Positions 1 through 5,665 of a stretch of 5,727 bases of DNA are shown piece after piece. The notes beneath the pieces are model-generated. The model ran no database searches. It was not told the DNA's origin and saw nothing but the letters and a program-made list of their open reading frames with translations. The stretch is from Pseudomonadota bacterium (GTDB lineage Bacteria; Pseudomonadota; Alphaproteobacteria; Rhizobiales; Xanthobacteraceae): positions 1 to 5,727 of the forward strand of contig JAEWHY010000576.1 of the NCBI GenBank assembly GCA_023387555.1, read 5' to 3'. The position numbers were made by a program, and so were the translations under genes. Position 1 is the stretch's first letter; every line of letters starts with the position of its first letter.

Positions 1-684
1 CTTGTTCAGCGCCTCTATGTGCCGGAACACGGCCGCGTCCTGGTCGACGGCGTCGATGCCGGGCAGGTCGATCCCGCGTGGCTGCGCCGCCAGATCGGTG
101 TGGTGCTGCAGGACAACGTCCTCTTCACCGGTTCGGTTCGCGACAATATCGCAATGGCCGATCCAGCCATGCCGACCGAACGTGTTGTTGCGGCAGCTCG
201 TCTGGCGGGAGCGGATGAATTCATCCTGAAGCTGCCGGAAGGATACGACACCGTCGTCGGCGAACGCGGCAGCAGCCTTTCGGGCGGGCAGCGGCAGCGG
301 ATCGCGATCGCCCGCGCGCTCATCTCCAACCCCCGCATTCTCATATTCGACGAAGCCACGAGCGCGCTCGACTACGAGAGCGAGCGCATCATCCAGAACA
401 ATATGGAGGAGATCTGCCAGGGCCGGACTGTTTTGATCATCGCCCACCGGCTGTCTGCGCTGCGCATCGCCGACCGCATCGTCACCGTCGAGCGCGGGCG
501 GATTGTCGAGGACGGGACACACGACGAGCTCATGAAGGCGGGGGGACGATATGCAAACCTGTATCGCATCCAGGCAGGCTTCCAGACAGACGAATCCGAA
601 GACTTCGCGGACTCTCCTCTGATCGCCGAACCGACCGGCTCCGAGAACCGGAAGAAGGTGCGGCAAGAGGAATTCGCCGATTAG
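1..684 (+). CDS. Type I secretion ABC exporter (HlyB/RtxB type), C-terminal ATPase domain, 5' end cut by window
   Basis: This is the nucleotide-binding domain of an inner-membrane ABC exporter that would energise one-step export of an RTX-type protein. The frame is open from base 1, giving 227 residues before TAG. The first residues ([11 protein letters not shown]) match the stretch just after Walker A in E. coli HlyB, so the membrane domain and Walker A lie outside. Visible motifs, numbered from the window edge, are the Q-loop (LQDN, Q37), the signature LSGGQ (93-97), Walker B ILIFDE (113-118) with its catalytic Glu, the D-loop SALD (121-124) and the H-loop His149. All residues needed for ATP hydrolysis in this part are intact. 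The segment [12 protein letters not shown] and the region around it are very close to HlyB from memory. After the usual end near YRIQAG there is an acidic, polar tail of about 35 residues that HlyB lacks. The gene lies directly upstream of the HlyD-family adaptor, the normal T1SS order. Whether it keeps its own N-terminal C39-like domain cannot be seen. Confidence 0.95.
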   Translation, partial: LVQRLYVPEHGRVLVDGVDAGQVDPAWLRRQIGVVLQDNVLFTGSVRDNIAMADPAMPTERVVAAARLAGADEFILKLPEGYDTVVGERGSSLSGGQRQRIAIARALISNPRILIFDEATSALDYESERIIQNNMEEICQGRTVLIIAHRLSALRIADRIVTVERGRIVEDGTHDELMKAGGRYANLYRIQAGFQTDESEDFADSPLIAEPTGSENRKKVRQEEFAD

Positions 685-697
685 CACTGCGGACGTT

Positions 698-709
698 GCA
701 AAGCTTTGC
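698..709. repeat. Perfect 12-bp palindrome
   Basis: GCAAAGCTTTGC reads identically on both strands and lies 14 bp after the exporter stop codon. As RNA it could fold only into a very short stem and no T-run follows, so it is not a standard terminator. A binding site for a dimeric regulator, or chance, are both possible. Confidence 0.4.
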
Positions 710-741
710 TTCATGCACCACGGGGAACGACATCATCCATG

Positions 742-752
742 ATTGAATCAAT
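742..752. repeat. 11-bp hyphenated palindrome upstream of the adaptor gene
   Basis: ATTGA-A-TCAAT has 5-bp arms around a single central base, about 42 bp before the chosen adaptor start. It is AT-rich against a GC-rich background. It could be a regulator site, but a sequence this short may also arise by chance. Confidence 0.3.
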
Positions 753-783
753 ATGTCTTGCGTGAGCGCGTGTTGATGCAACT

Positions 784-789
784 GGGGGA
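784..789 (+). promoter_or_regulatory. Ribosome binding site deciding the adaptor start
   Basis: GGGGGA lies 4 nt before ATG 794. The earlier in-frame candidates (TTG 743, TTG 758, GTG 770, ATG 776) have no comparable purine-rich sequence ahead of them, so ATG 794 is preferred. Confidence 0.55.
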
Positions 790-793
790 CGCC

Positions 794-2737
794 ATGCAAA
801 CAGAGACCGAAACGACAAACACCACCAATGATCCCGGACTGATCGTCCTTGGCCTGTTGTTGCGACTGGCCAAAATCGATGTGAGCCTGCCAAAGCTGCG
901 CAGCGCGGTCGGAAATGCCCCTGTGGGCTTTCCGGAGATGCTCCGTTGCGCCAAGGTTTTGGGCCTGAAGAGCCAGACGTCCAGTCCCGACTGGTCCGGC
1001 ATTGGCTCCACACCTTTGCCGGCAATCGCGGCGCTGAAAAGCGGCGGCTATCTGCTGATCGGCAAGCATGAGCAGGACAAGGTCATCGTACTGTTCCCGG
1101 GTGCCGCGCGTCCGGCCGCCATGTCCCGCGCCGATTTCGAAGCGCAATGGGACGGCCGGCTGCTCACAATCCGGAAGCGGACCGAGCTGAAGACGCTACT
1201 CAACCCGCTCAGCATCGCGGGTCGCTTCCGCCGCCTTATGGCCCGCACATTTGCACGGAGCGAGCCTTCAGCTTCGGGAGAAAAGGTAAAAGGCATCGTA
1301 CAGCGCACCGGCGAAATCGGACGCGCATTGGCGCTTCCGCGAATTGAATCGCGTCGGCGCGCCGATGAGATCGCTTTTCTGCCTGCAGCGCTCGAGATCG
1401 TCGAGGCACCGCCTTCGCCGATCGGGCGCGCGATCGCCTTCAGCATCATCGCCGTCTTTCTCTTCGCGCTCGGGTGGTCCTCGTTCGGGACGGTCGACAT
1501 CGTCGCGGTCGCACCGGGCAAGATCATACCAAGCGATCGCACCAAGACCATTCAGCCTCTGGAAATCGGCGTCGTACGCGCCATTCACGTGCGCGATGGC
1601 CAGGCCGTCAAAGCCGGCGATGTCCTGGTCGAGCTTGACCCGACCGTCAACAACGCAACGCTCGACCAGTCGAAGCGTGACCTCATCGGAGCACAGCTGA
1701 CTGTCGCCCGCCTGCGCGCCGCCCTGGCCAGCACCGACAATCCTCTCACTTCCTTCTCCGCCCCTGGCGACTTTCCGAAGGATCTGGTCCAGATGCACCG
1801 GAAATTCCTGGTCAGCCAGACCAGCGAACAGAAGGCGAAGCTTGCGACCATCGATGGGCAGGTCGCGCAAAGGCGCGCGGAACGTGCGACCATTCAGGCC
1901 TCGATCGAGAAGCTCAAGACTGCCCTGGAGCCGCTCGGCCAGCGCGTTGAAGTTCGCAAGCAACTTTTCGACAAGCAACTCGGGTCAAAGCTGACCTACC
2001 TCTCCGACCTGCAGGAACTGGTAAGCCACCAGCAGGAAATCATGGTGCAGCAGAGCCGCTTCAACGAAGCGGATGCGGCAATTGGCGCTCTGCAGGAAAT
2101 GCGCGCCCGAACGGCAGCGGAATATGAGCGCGCGCTGTATGAAGAACTGGAAAAGGCCGAGCAGAAAGTCGCCGCGCTTTCACAGGAAGTCGTCAAAGCC
2201 GAAACGCGCAGCAATATGCAGACGCTCAAGGCACCGGTCGACGGCGTGGTGCAGCAACTCGCCGTTCACACCGTTGGCGGCGTGGTCACCGCCGCGCAAC
2301 CGCTCATGATCGTCGTTCCCGCCGAAGGCCAGCTCGAAATCGATGCCATGGTATCAAACCGCGATATCGGCTTCGTTGAGCCCGGACAGGAGGTTGCGAT
2401 CAAGATCGATACCTTCAACTTCACCCGTTACGGCCTTCTTAAAGGCTCGGTGCTCAGCGTGTCCCGGGATGCCATCACGCGGGATAAGCCCAACGACAGG
2501 ACAAACGAGAGCGCCCGCGGCTCTGAATCGACCAGCAGCGAACCCCGGGGGCAGGAATTGATCTATGCTGCGCGCATTTCTGTCGATCGCAATCAGATGC
2601 AGATCGAGGACAAGAAGGTGCGGCTCGGGCCGGGAATGGCCGTCACGGTCGAGATCAAGACCGGAACGCGCCGGATCATCAGTTATTTGTTCTCGCCCCT
2701 GATGCGCTACAAGCACGAAAGTCTCCGCGAACGGTAG
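794..2737 (+). CDS. HlyD-family T1SS membrane fusion protein with an N-terminal C39-like domain
   Basis: Predicted to be the inner-membrane/periplasmic adaptor joining the ABC exporter to a TolC-like channel. It has 647 residues from ATG 794, against about 478 for E. coli HlyD. Residues 13-129 resemble the C39-like domain of HlyB: DPGL..LGLLLRLAKIDVS, LPAI (75-78), FEAQWDG (115-121) and a closing TIRKR align in order with DYGL..LEILAQYHNIS, LPAL, FEALYQG and LIASR. The Cys/Tyr position is Pro14, the His position is Tyr86 and the Asp position is Pro102, so peptidase activity is not expected. A basic linker (130-190) follows. HlyD proper starts near 191: FLPAALEIVEAP (195-206), one membrane segment (about 212-231), first lipoyl half (about 237-284), a long alpha hairpin (about 285-475), second lipoyl half from LKAPVDG (478-484), the FTRYG motif (543-547) and a C-terminus SLRER identical to HlyD. 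A polar insertion of about 24 residues sits at 562-585. The topology fits: both the CLD and the HlyD N-terminus are cytoplasmic. HlyD assignment is near certain; CLD assignment is by eye. Confidence 0.93.
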   Translation: MQTETETTNTTNDPGLIVLGLLLRLAKIDVSLPKLRSAVGNAPVGFPEMLRCAKVLGLKSQTSSPDWSGIGSTPLPAIAALKSGGYLLIGKHEQDKVIVLFPGAARPAAMSRADFEAQWDGRLLTIRKRTELKTLLNPLSIAGRFRRLMARTFARSEPSASGEKVKGIVQRTGEIGRALALPRIESRRRADEIAFLPAALEIVEAPPSPIGRAIAFSIIAVFLFALGWSSFGTVDIVAVAPGKIIPSDRTKTIQPLEIGVVRAIHVRDGQAVKAGDVLVELDPTVNNATLDQSKRDLIGAQLTVARLRAALASTDNPLTSFSAPGDFPKDLVQMHRKFLVSQTSEQKAKLATIDGQVAQRRAERATIQASIEKLKTALEPLGQRVEVRKQLFDKQLGSKLTYLSDLQELVSHQQEIMVQQSRFNEADAAIGALQEMRARTAAEYERALYEELEKAEQKVAALSQEVVKAETRSNMQTLKAPVDGVVQQLAVHTVGGVVTAAQPLMIVVPAEGQLEIDAMVSNRDIGFVEPGQEVAIKIDTFNFTRYGLLKGSVLSVSRDAITRDKPNDRTNESARGSESTSSEPRGQELIYAARISVDRNQMQIEDKKVRLGPGMAVTVEIKTGTRRIISYLFSPLMRYKHESLRER

Positions 2738-2771
2738 GTCGAGCCGGGAAACAACTCGCATCTGGCGACGC

Positions 2772-3782
2772 TCAGGCTTTAACGAAACGGCGCGTTCGCG
2801 CGCGCTCGTGCAGCAGTCGGAGCGTCGCCTTCGGATTGAGGGCCAGGTCCGCAATCGTAAACGCGACCTCCTTTGTCAGCCGGATCCGGTCCAGGGAGTG
2901 TCCGATATCCGTCAGCCGCTGCTTGTGATGACGCCAGAACGACCTGTAGCGGAACTTGAGGGCGCCGAATGACAGATAACGATAATATTCGCTCAGCAAC
3001 TCTGAAACGCGCGCGTCCTGCTCGTCCCTTGTAAGGAACGACGTGCCATAGACCATGCAATCGCTGATTGCCGCCGAAATATAGGCATTGGTCGCAAGCG
3101 CTGTATTGGTTTGCCTCGCATCATGGCACCGCTCAAACGAAAGCACCTGGTGCACAAAGCCGAAGTCGCACGTCCGAAGCTGGGCAAGGCAGGCGCTGAC
3201 GTCCGCCTCTGAGGTATCGTTCGGGAAAAACGAATGCCCCTCCCTCACAAGGTCGGAGCGATAGCAACTTGAGGTCGGATTTCCAAGGACGTTGACTTGA
3301 CCGAGCAGATGAGCGCGGCCGATCTCGCGCCCGGAGAATACGGATTTGAATCCGGGCAGCCCCTCGTTACGCAACCGCCAACGTCCGTCGCCTCCAACCA
3401 TCTGATACGAGCCGGCAATGCCCACGGAAGGATTTCTCTCGAACAGGTCCACCATCCGGCGAAGGCACTCGGGCATGATCCGGTCGTCTGCCGAGACGAT
3501 CTTGCAAAGAAAGGATTGCTGCGAGATCAGTTCGAGAGCGCGGTTGTGATTTGCGATGATCGGCAGAAATACGTCGCTGCGATAGACTTCAATCCTAGGG
3601 TCAATGCGGGCGTATTCTTCGGCTATGCGCAGCGTATCGTCATCGCTGGCGTTATCCGCGATGATGTACTCCCAGTGGCGATAGGTTTGATGCAAGACGC
3701 TTTCAATGCACTCACGAAGGTAGGGCGCGCCGTTATGAACCGGCGTGACCACACTAACCAACGGCTGACGCGAGATGCCCAT
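2772..3782 (-). CDS. Family 2 glycosyltransferase (GT-A fold)
   Basis: Predicted to transfer a sugar from a nucleotide-sugar donor to a growing glycan on the cytoplasmic side; donor and acceptor cannot be told from sequence. It has 336 residues from ATG 3782; a GTG one codon earlier (3785) is the alternative, but the purine-rich GGGGCGGAAGG upstream suits the ATG better. The N-terminus is classic GT2: LVSVVTPVHNGAPYL (8-22), SVLHQTY (28-34), nucleotide-binding DNASDDD (43-49) and the DxD-equivalent SADD (97-100) expected to bind the metal. GNPTSSCYRSDLVR and a later VLSFERCHDARQT match conserved middle and C-terminal patterns of O-antigen/exopolysaccharide GT2 enzymes. No membrane segment is evident, and the C-terminus is basic. 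It is the last gene of the minus-strand group and converges on the adaptor gene with only 34 bp between stop codons and no clear terminator there. It lies 127 bp downstream of the nucleotidyltransferase. Confidence 0.9.
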   Translation of the reverse strand: MGISRQPLVSVVTPVHNGAPYLRECIESVLHQTYRHWEYIIADNASDDDTLRIAEEYARIDPRIEVYRSDVFLPIIANHNRALELISQQSFLCKIVSADDRIMPECLRRMVDLFERNPSVGIAGSYQMVGGDGRWRLRNEGLPGFKSVFSGREIGRAHLLGQVNVLGNPTSSCYRSDLVREGHSFFPNDTSEADVSACLAQLRTCDFGFVHQVLSFERCHDARQTNTALATNAYISAAISDCMVYGTSFLTRDEQDARVSELLSEYYRYLSFGALKFRYRSFWRHHKQRLTDIGHSLDRIRLTKEVAFTIADLALNPKATLRLLHERARTRRFVKA

Positions 3783-3909
3783 CACCTTCCGCCCCGACGC
3801 TCACGACACCAGACTTCGCACCTATAAGGCATTGGAGCGGCCAATCGCCGCATTCACTCATGCACACGACGTAAGCGGCACGAACTTTTCACACCAAGCC
3901 CACGCACGC
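3783..3909 (-). other. Gap between nucleotidyltransferase and glycosyltransferase genes
   Basis: This 127-bp spacer between two same-strand genes is long enough for its own promoter or for RNA structure. On the minus strand a TATAGG near 3818-3823 could be a -10 element, but no good -35 lies at the right distance. Two overlapping short inverted repeats sit at 3831-3851. No T-rich terminator tail follows them. No coding frame in it looks real. Confidence 0.4.
3831..3851. repeat. Two overlapping, mutually exclusive inverted repeats
   Basis: ATTGG/CCAAT (3831-3835 and 3841-3845) and GCGGC/GCCGC (3837-3841 and 3847-3851) each have 5-bp arms and 5-nt loops, and they share bases. Only one stem could form at a time. 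Both are short, so chance is a real possibility. Confidence 0.3.
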
Positions 3910-4728
3910 TCACGCCACATTCGCCAGCGGCGCGAGTGGCGCCGAGACTGCGGTATCGCTCCAAACCTTCCACGGCGGCCGCTTCTCATGATTGAGTTCT
4001 TCCAGGCGCTGCTTGTCCTTGAATGTGTCCATGCATTGCCAGAATCCGGTACATTTGTGGGCAAGTAATGCGCCACGCTTGATCAGACGTTCGAACGGCT
4101 GTCTGACCAGTTCTTCACCGTCATTCATGAACTGGAAAATCTCGCCCCTGAGAACGAAGAATCCGCCGTTGATCCATATGTCCGAATCGCTCAGCGCGGA
4201 TATCTCGCTGACCGTGCCAGTCGCCGACGTACGGACGATGTCAAAGCTTGCCGTTGGCTGCACCAGCAGCAGAGATCCAACCGCGTCCGTTGCACGCAGG
4301 GCATCAATCATGACGTTGACATTGACGTCACTCAGCCCGTCGCTGTAGTTGGCAAGAAACATTTCCTCGTTACGAACATGCGGCTCAACCGCTTTGAGCC
4401 GCTCGCCGATCAGCGCATTCGCTCCCGTCTCGACGAAGGTGATTCTCCAGTCGTCACTGTCCCGGTTCAGGAATTCAATTTTCTTGCCGCCGTTCGACCA
4501 GATGAAGTCGTTTGACTTCGACTCATCGTAATTCAGGAAATAATCCTTGATGACATCGCCCTTGTAGCCGAGGCACAGCACGAAATCCTTATGCCCGAAG
4601 TGGGCATAATACTTCATCAGATGCCACAGGATCGGCCGTGTACCAATGCATACCATCGGCTTTGGAATGTCGTCGAAATAGCCGCGCAATCTCATTCCGG
4701 CGCCGCCACAAAAGAGAACGACTTTCAT
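3910..4728 (-). CDS. Sugar-1-phosphate nucleotidyltransferase, glucose-1-phosphate cytidylyltransferase (RfbF)-like
   Basis: Predicted to make a nucleotide-sugar (closest in look to CDP-glucose from CTP and glucose-1-phosphate) in the cytoplasm for surface polysaccharide. The 272 residues span the whole family length of about 257. The N-terminal nucleotide loop is CGGAGMRL (7-14) followed by PKPM (22-25), a variant of the usual GGxGTRL...KPM. Further matches to RfbF are IGTRPILWHLMK (28-39), GYKGDVIKDYF (54-64), YSDG with D130 (128-131; usually YGDG), INGGFFVL (186-193) and GFWQCMDTFKD with D234 (228-238). D130 and D234 correspond to the metal-binding acidic residues. PPWKVW near the end is also typical. 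A short Ala/Pro tail follows. The start is firm: GGAGGT stands 4 nt before ATG 4728. The usual partner, CDP-glucose 4,6-dehydratase, is not in the window. Because of the altered loop and metal motif, base and sugar specificity should be left open. Confidence 0.87.
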   Translation of the reverse strand: MKVVLFCGGAGMRLRGYFDDIPKPMVCIGTRPILWHLMKYYAHFGHKDFVLCLGYKGDVIKDYFLNYDESKSNDFIWSNGGKKIEFLNRDSDDWRITFVETGANALIGERLKAVEPHVRNEEMFLANYSDGLSDVNVNVMIDALRATDAVGSLLLVQPTASFDIVRTSATGTVSEISALSDSDIWINGGFFVLRGEIFQFMNDGEELVRQPFERLIKRGALLAHKCTGFWQCMDTFKDKQRLEELNHEKRPPWKVWSDTAVSAPLAPLANVA

Positions 4729-4732
4729 AGGG

Positions 4733-4738
4733 ACCTCC
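4733..4738 (-). promoter_or_regulatory. Strong ribosome binding site of the nucleotidyltransferase gene
   Basis: On the minus strand GGAGGT precedes ATG 4728 by 4 nt. It is the best Shine-Dalgarno match in the window and lies in the 45-bp gap after the DUF3102 stop, so the gene can be translated independently of DUF3102. Confidence 0.75.
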
Positions 4739-4773
4739 GATCTGACCGTGTCGATACCGACGGTGTAGAGACT

Positions 4774-5469
4774 TCAGGCAGCACGGGATTCATGGCCCGG
4801 CCCTGTCGGGCCCGCTTTCGACGACGCGTTAGGATCCGCGCGCAGCCACACCAGCACGCGATTCCAGACGCCCCAGGTCATCCCATCCATGATCAGCTCG
4901 ACGTCGGCACCGCGCAGCCGACGCAACAGGAGTTGCGCGACCCTTCTCGACTTTTCAAGTTCGGCTTCAACGCCGATATCACCGGCTGTCAGCAGATCTG
5001 CTTTCGCGGCTTGCTTAAGACTGGATTTGACTTCCGTCTGGGTCCTTGTGGAAGCGCGCTGGGTTTGCGTATCGGCGATGGCGGTGAGCAACTCTTTGCG
5101 GGACAACCGCTGACCATCCACCGCCCGCGCGTTCACAAGATCTCGCACCGCAGGTCGCGTGCGGTTCGATACGTAAACCCGCAACGTAGACGGCGTCATG
5201 ATCGCTGCCAGGTTGGGATTGGCCGCTGCCTCGCGGGCGAGCTTCATGAGATCCTGCGCCATCCGGATTTTGAACCCGCAGTGCGCTTCGACCCATTTGA
5301 CAAACTCTCCGTGCGGCAGGTGCGCTTTCACACCGATCAATTCATGACCGATCTCGATCGCGTGCTCGGTGGCGCGCTTGCGTAGCGACCTGATGCGCTC
5401 CGCGATCGCTTGCAACTCGGCTGAGGAAAGTTGGGGCGTAACAGAGGCGCCTTCGGGTTGGGACGACAT
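4774..5469 (-). CDS. DUF3102 domain protein, function unknown
   Basis: This 231-residue soluble protein carries a DUF3102-like region at about residues 15-110. Visible hallmarks are AERIRSLRKRATEHAIEIGHELI (roughly 23-45), KAHLPHGEFVKWVEAHCGF (48-66) and RMAQDLMKLA (69-78). Family members have a similar 'IGxxLIxxKxxLxHGxFxxWLExxFGxSxRTAQxxM' pattern and are common on plasmids, phages and accessory regions, often near partition or replication genes. The repeated short helices suggest DNA binding, which is not shown. The middle (about 115-160) is Thr/Gln/Lys/Arg-rich. A second part (about 160-215) with EKSRRVAQLLLRRLRG and WGVWNRVLVWLR looks helical and unlike anything I recognise, and the C-terminal tail is Gly/Pro/Ser-rich. 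ATG 5469 is preferred over the TTG just before it because GGAG lies 7 nt upstream. It ends 45 bp before the nucleotidyltransferase. It does not fit the glycan theme and may be a separate insertion. Confidence 0.85.
   Translation of the reverse strand: MSSQPEGASVTPQLSSAELQAIAERIRSLRKRATEHAIEIGHELIGVKAHLPHGEFVKWVEAHCGFKIRMAQDLMKLAREAAANPNLAAIMTPSTLRVYVSNRTRPAVRDLVNARAVDGQRLSRKELLTAIADTQTQRASTRTQTEVKSSLKQAAKADLLTAGDIGVEAELEKSRRVAQLLLRRLRGADVELIMDGMTWGVWNRVLVWLRADPNASSKAGPTGPGHESRAA
4794..4812. repeat. GC-rich inverted repeat inside the 3' end of the DUF3102 gene
   Basis: GGCCCG (4794-4799) and CGGGCC (4807-4812) form a 6-bp all-GC stem with a 7-nt loop, just before the stop codon. In the minus-strand transcript no U-run follows, so intrinsic termination is unlikely. 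It could modestly slow transcription or stabilise the mRNA, or be a by-product of Gly/Pro codons. Confidence 0.3.
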
Positions 5470-5476
5470 CAATGGT

Positions 5477-5480
5477 CTCC
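5477..5480 (-). promoter_or_regulatory. Ribosome binding site of the DUF3102 gene
   Basis: On the minus strand GGAG (within GGCGGAGACC) lies 7 nt before ATG 5469, an ideal distance that supports that start over the adjacent TTG at 5472. Confidence 0.6.
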
Positions 5481-5645
5481 GCCTGTCCTGCCATTTATTC
5501 CCCCATTTCGGTCAATTTGAGACGCAACGGCGGATCGTTGAAGCACTACAAGGAGTGAACACCTGTATGAAATCGGAGTACTCACTCGGTAGTAGCGACC
5601 TACGCCAGCTTTGATCGTTCGGCGGACAGGCGCAAATCTTCTGGA

Positions 5646-5665
5646 TCCATGAATTACATCATGGA
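5646..5665. repeat. 7-6-7 inverted repeat, candidate operator
   Basis: TCCATGA (5646-5652) and TCATGGA (5659-5665) are perfect inverted copies around a 6-nt AT-rich centre (ATTACA). The total length of 20 bp suits a dimeric helix-turn-helix regulator. It lies about 180 bp upstream of the DUF3102 start, in a gap that may also hold the promoter of a gene beyond the right edge. Confidence 0.45.

Larger units (their letters stand above)
685..793 (+). other. Gap between exporter and adaptor genes, with two short palindromes
   Basis: This 109-bp spacer is longer than the tight spacing common between T1SS exporter and adaptor genes. It contains a perfect 12-bp palindrome and an 11-bp hyphenated palindrome, listed separately. 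The adaptor frame is open through part of it from a TTG at 743. An 8-codon frame, ATG 739 to TGA 765 (MIESICLA), also lies here but has no good ribosome binding site. I see no convincing terminator (no stem followed by a T-run) and no clear -35/-10 pair. Confidence 0.5.

Noticed and set aside
743..793. Longer adaptor start at TTG 743 (17 extra residues)
   Set aside because: No purine-rich site precedes TTG 743, while ATG 794 has GGGGGA at 4 nt; the extra residues match nothing in the C39-like or HlyD families.
1268..1978. Minus-strand 236-codon open frame inside the adaptor gene
   Set aside because: It is the antisense of the HlyD coding region, with an Arg/Asp-rich composition typical of a GC-rich shadow and no recognisable motif.
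2738..2771. Bidirectional terminator between the convergent adaptor and glycosyltransferase genes
   Set aside because: The 34-bp gap offers only a 4-bp CGAG/CTCG stem and no T-run on either strand; Rho-dependent termination cannot be judged from sequence.
4591..5385. Plus-strand 264-codon open frame antisense to the nucleotidyltransferase and DUF3102 genes
   Set aside because: It covers two well-supported minus-strand genes and their gap, is rich in Arg/His/Gln as antisense GC-rich frames are, and shows no family resemblance.
5511..5516. TTGACC as the -35 element of a DUF3102 promoter
   Set aside because: The nearest AT-rich hexamer is about 10 bp away rather than 16-18, so the pair does not form a plausible sigma-70 promoter.
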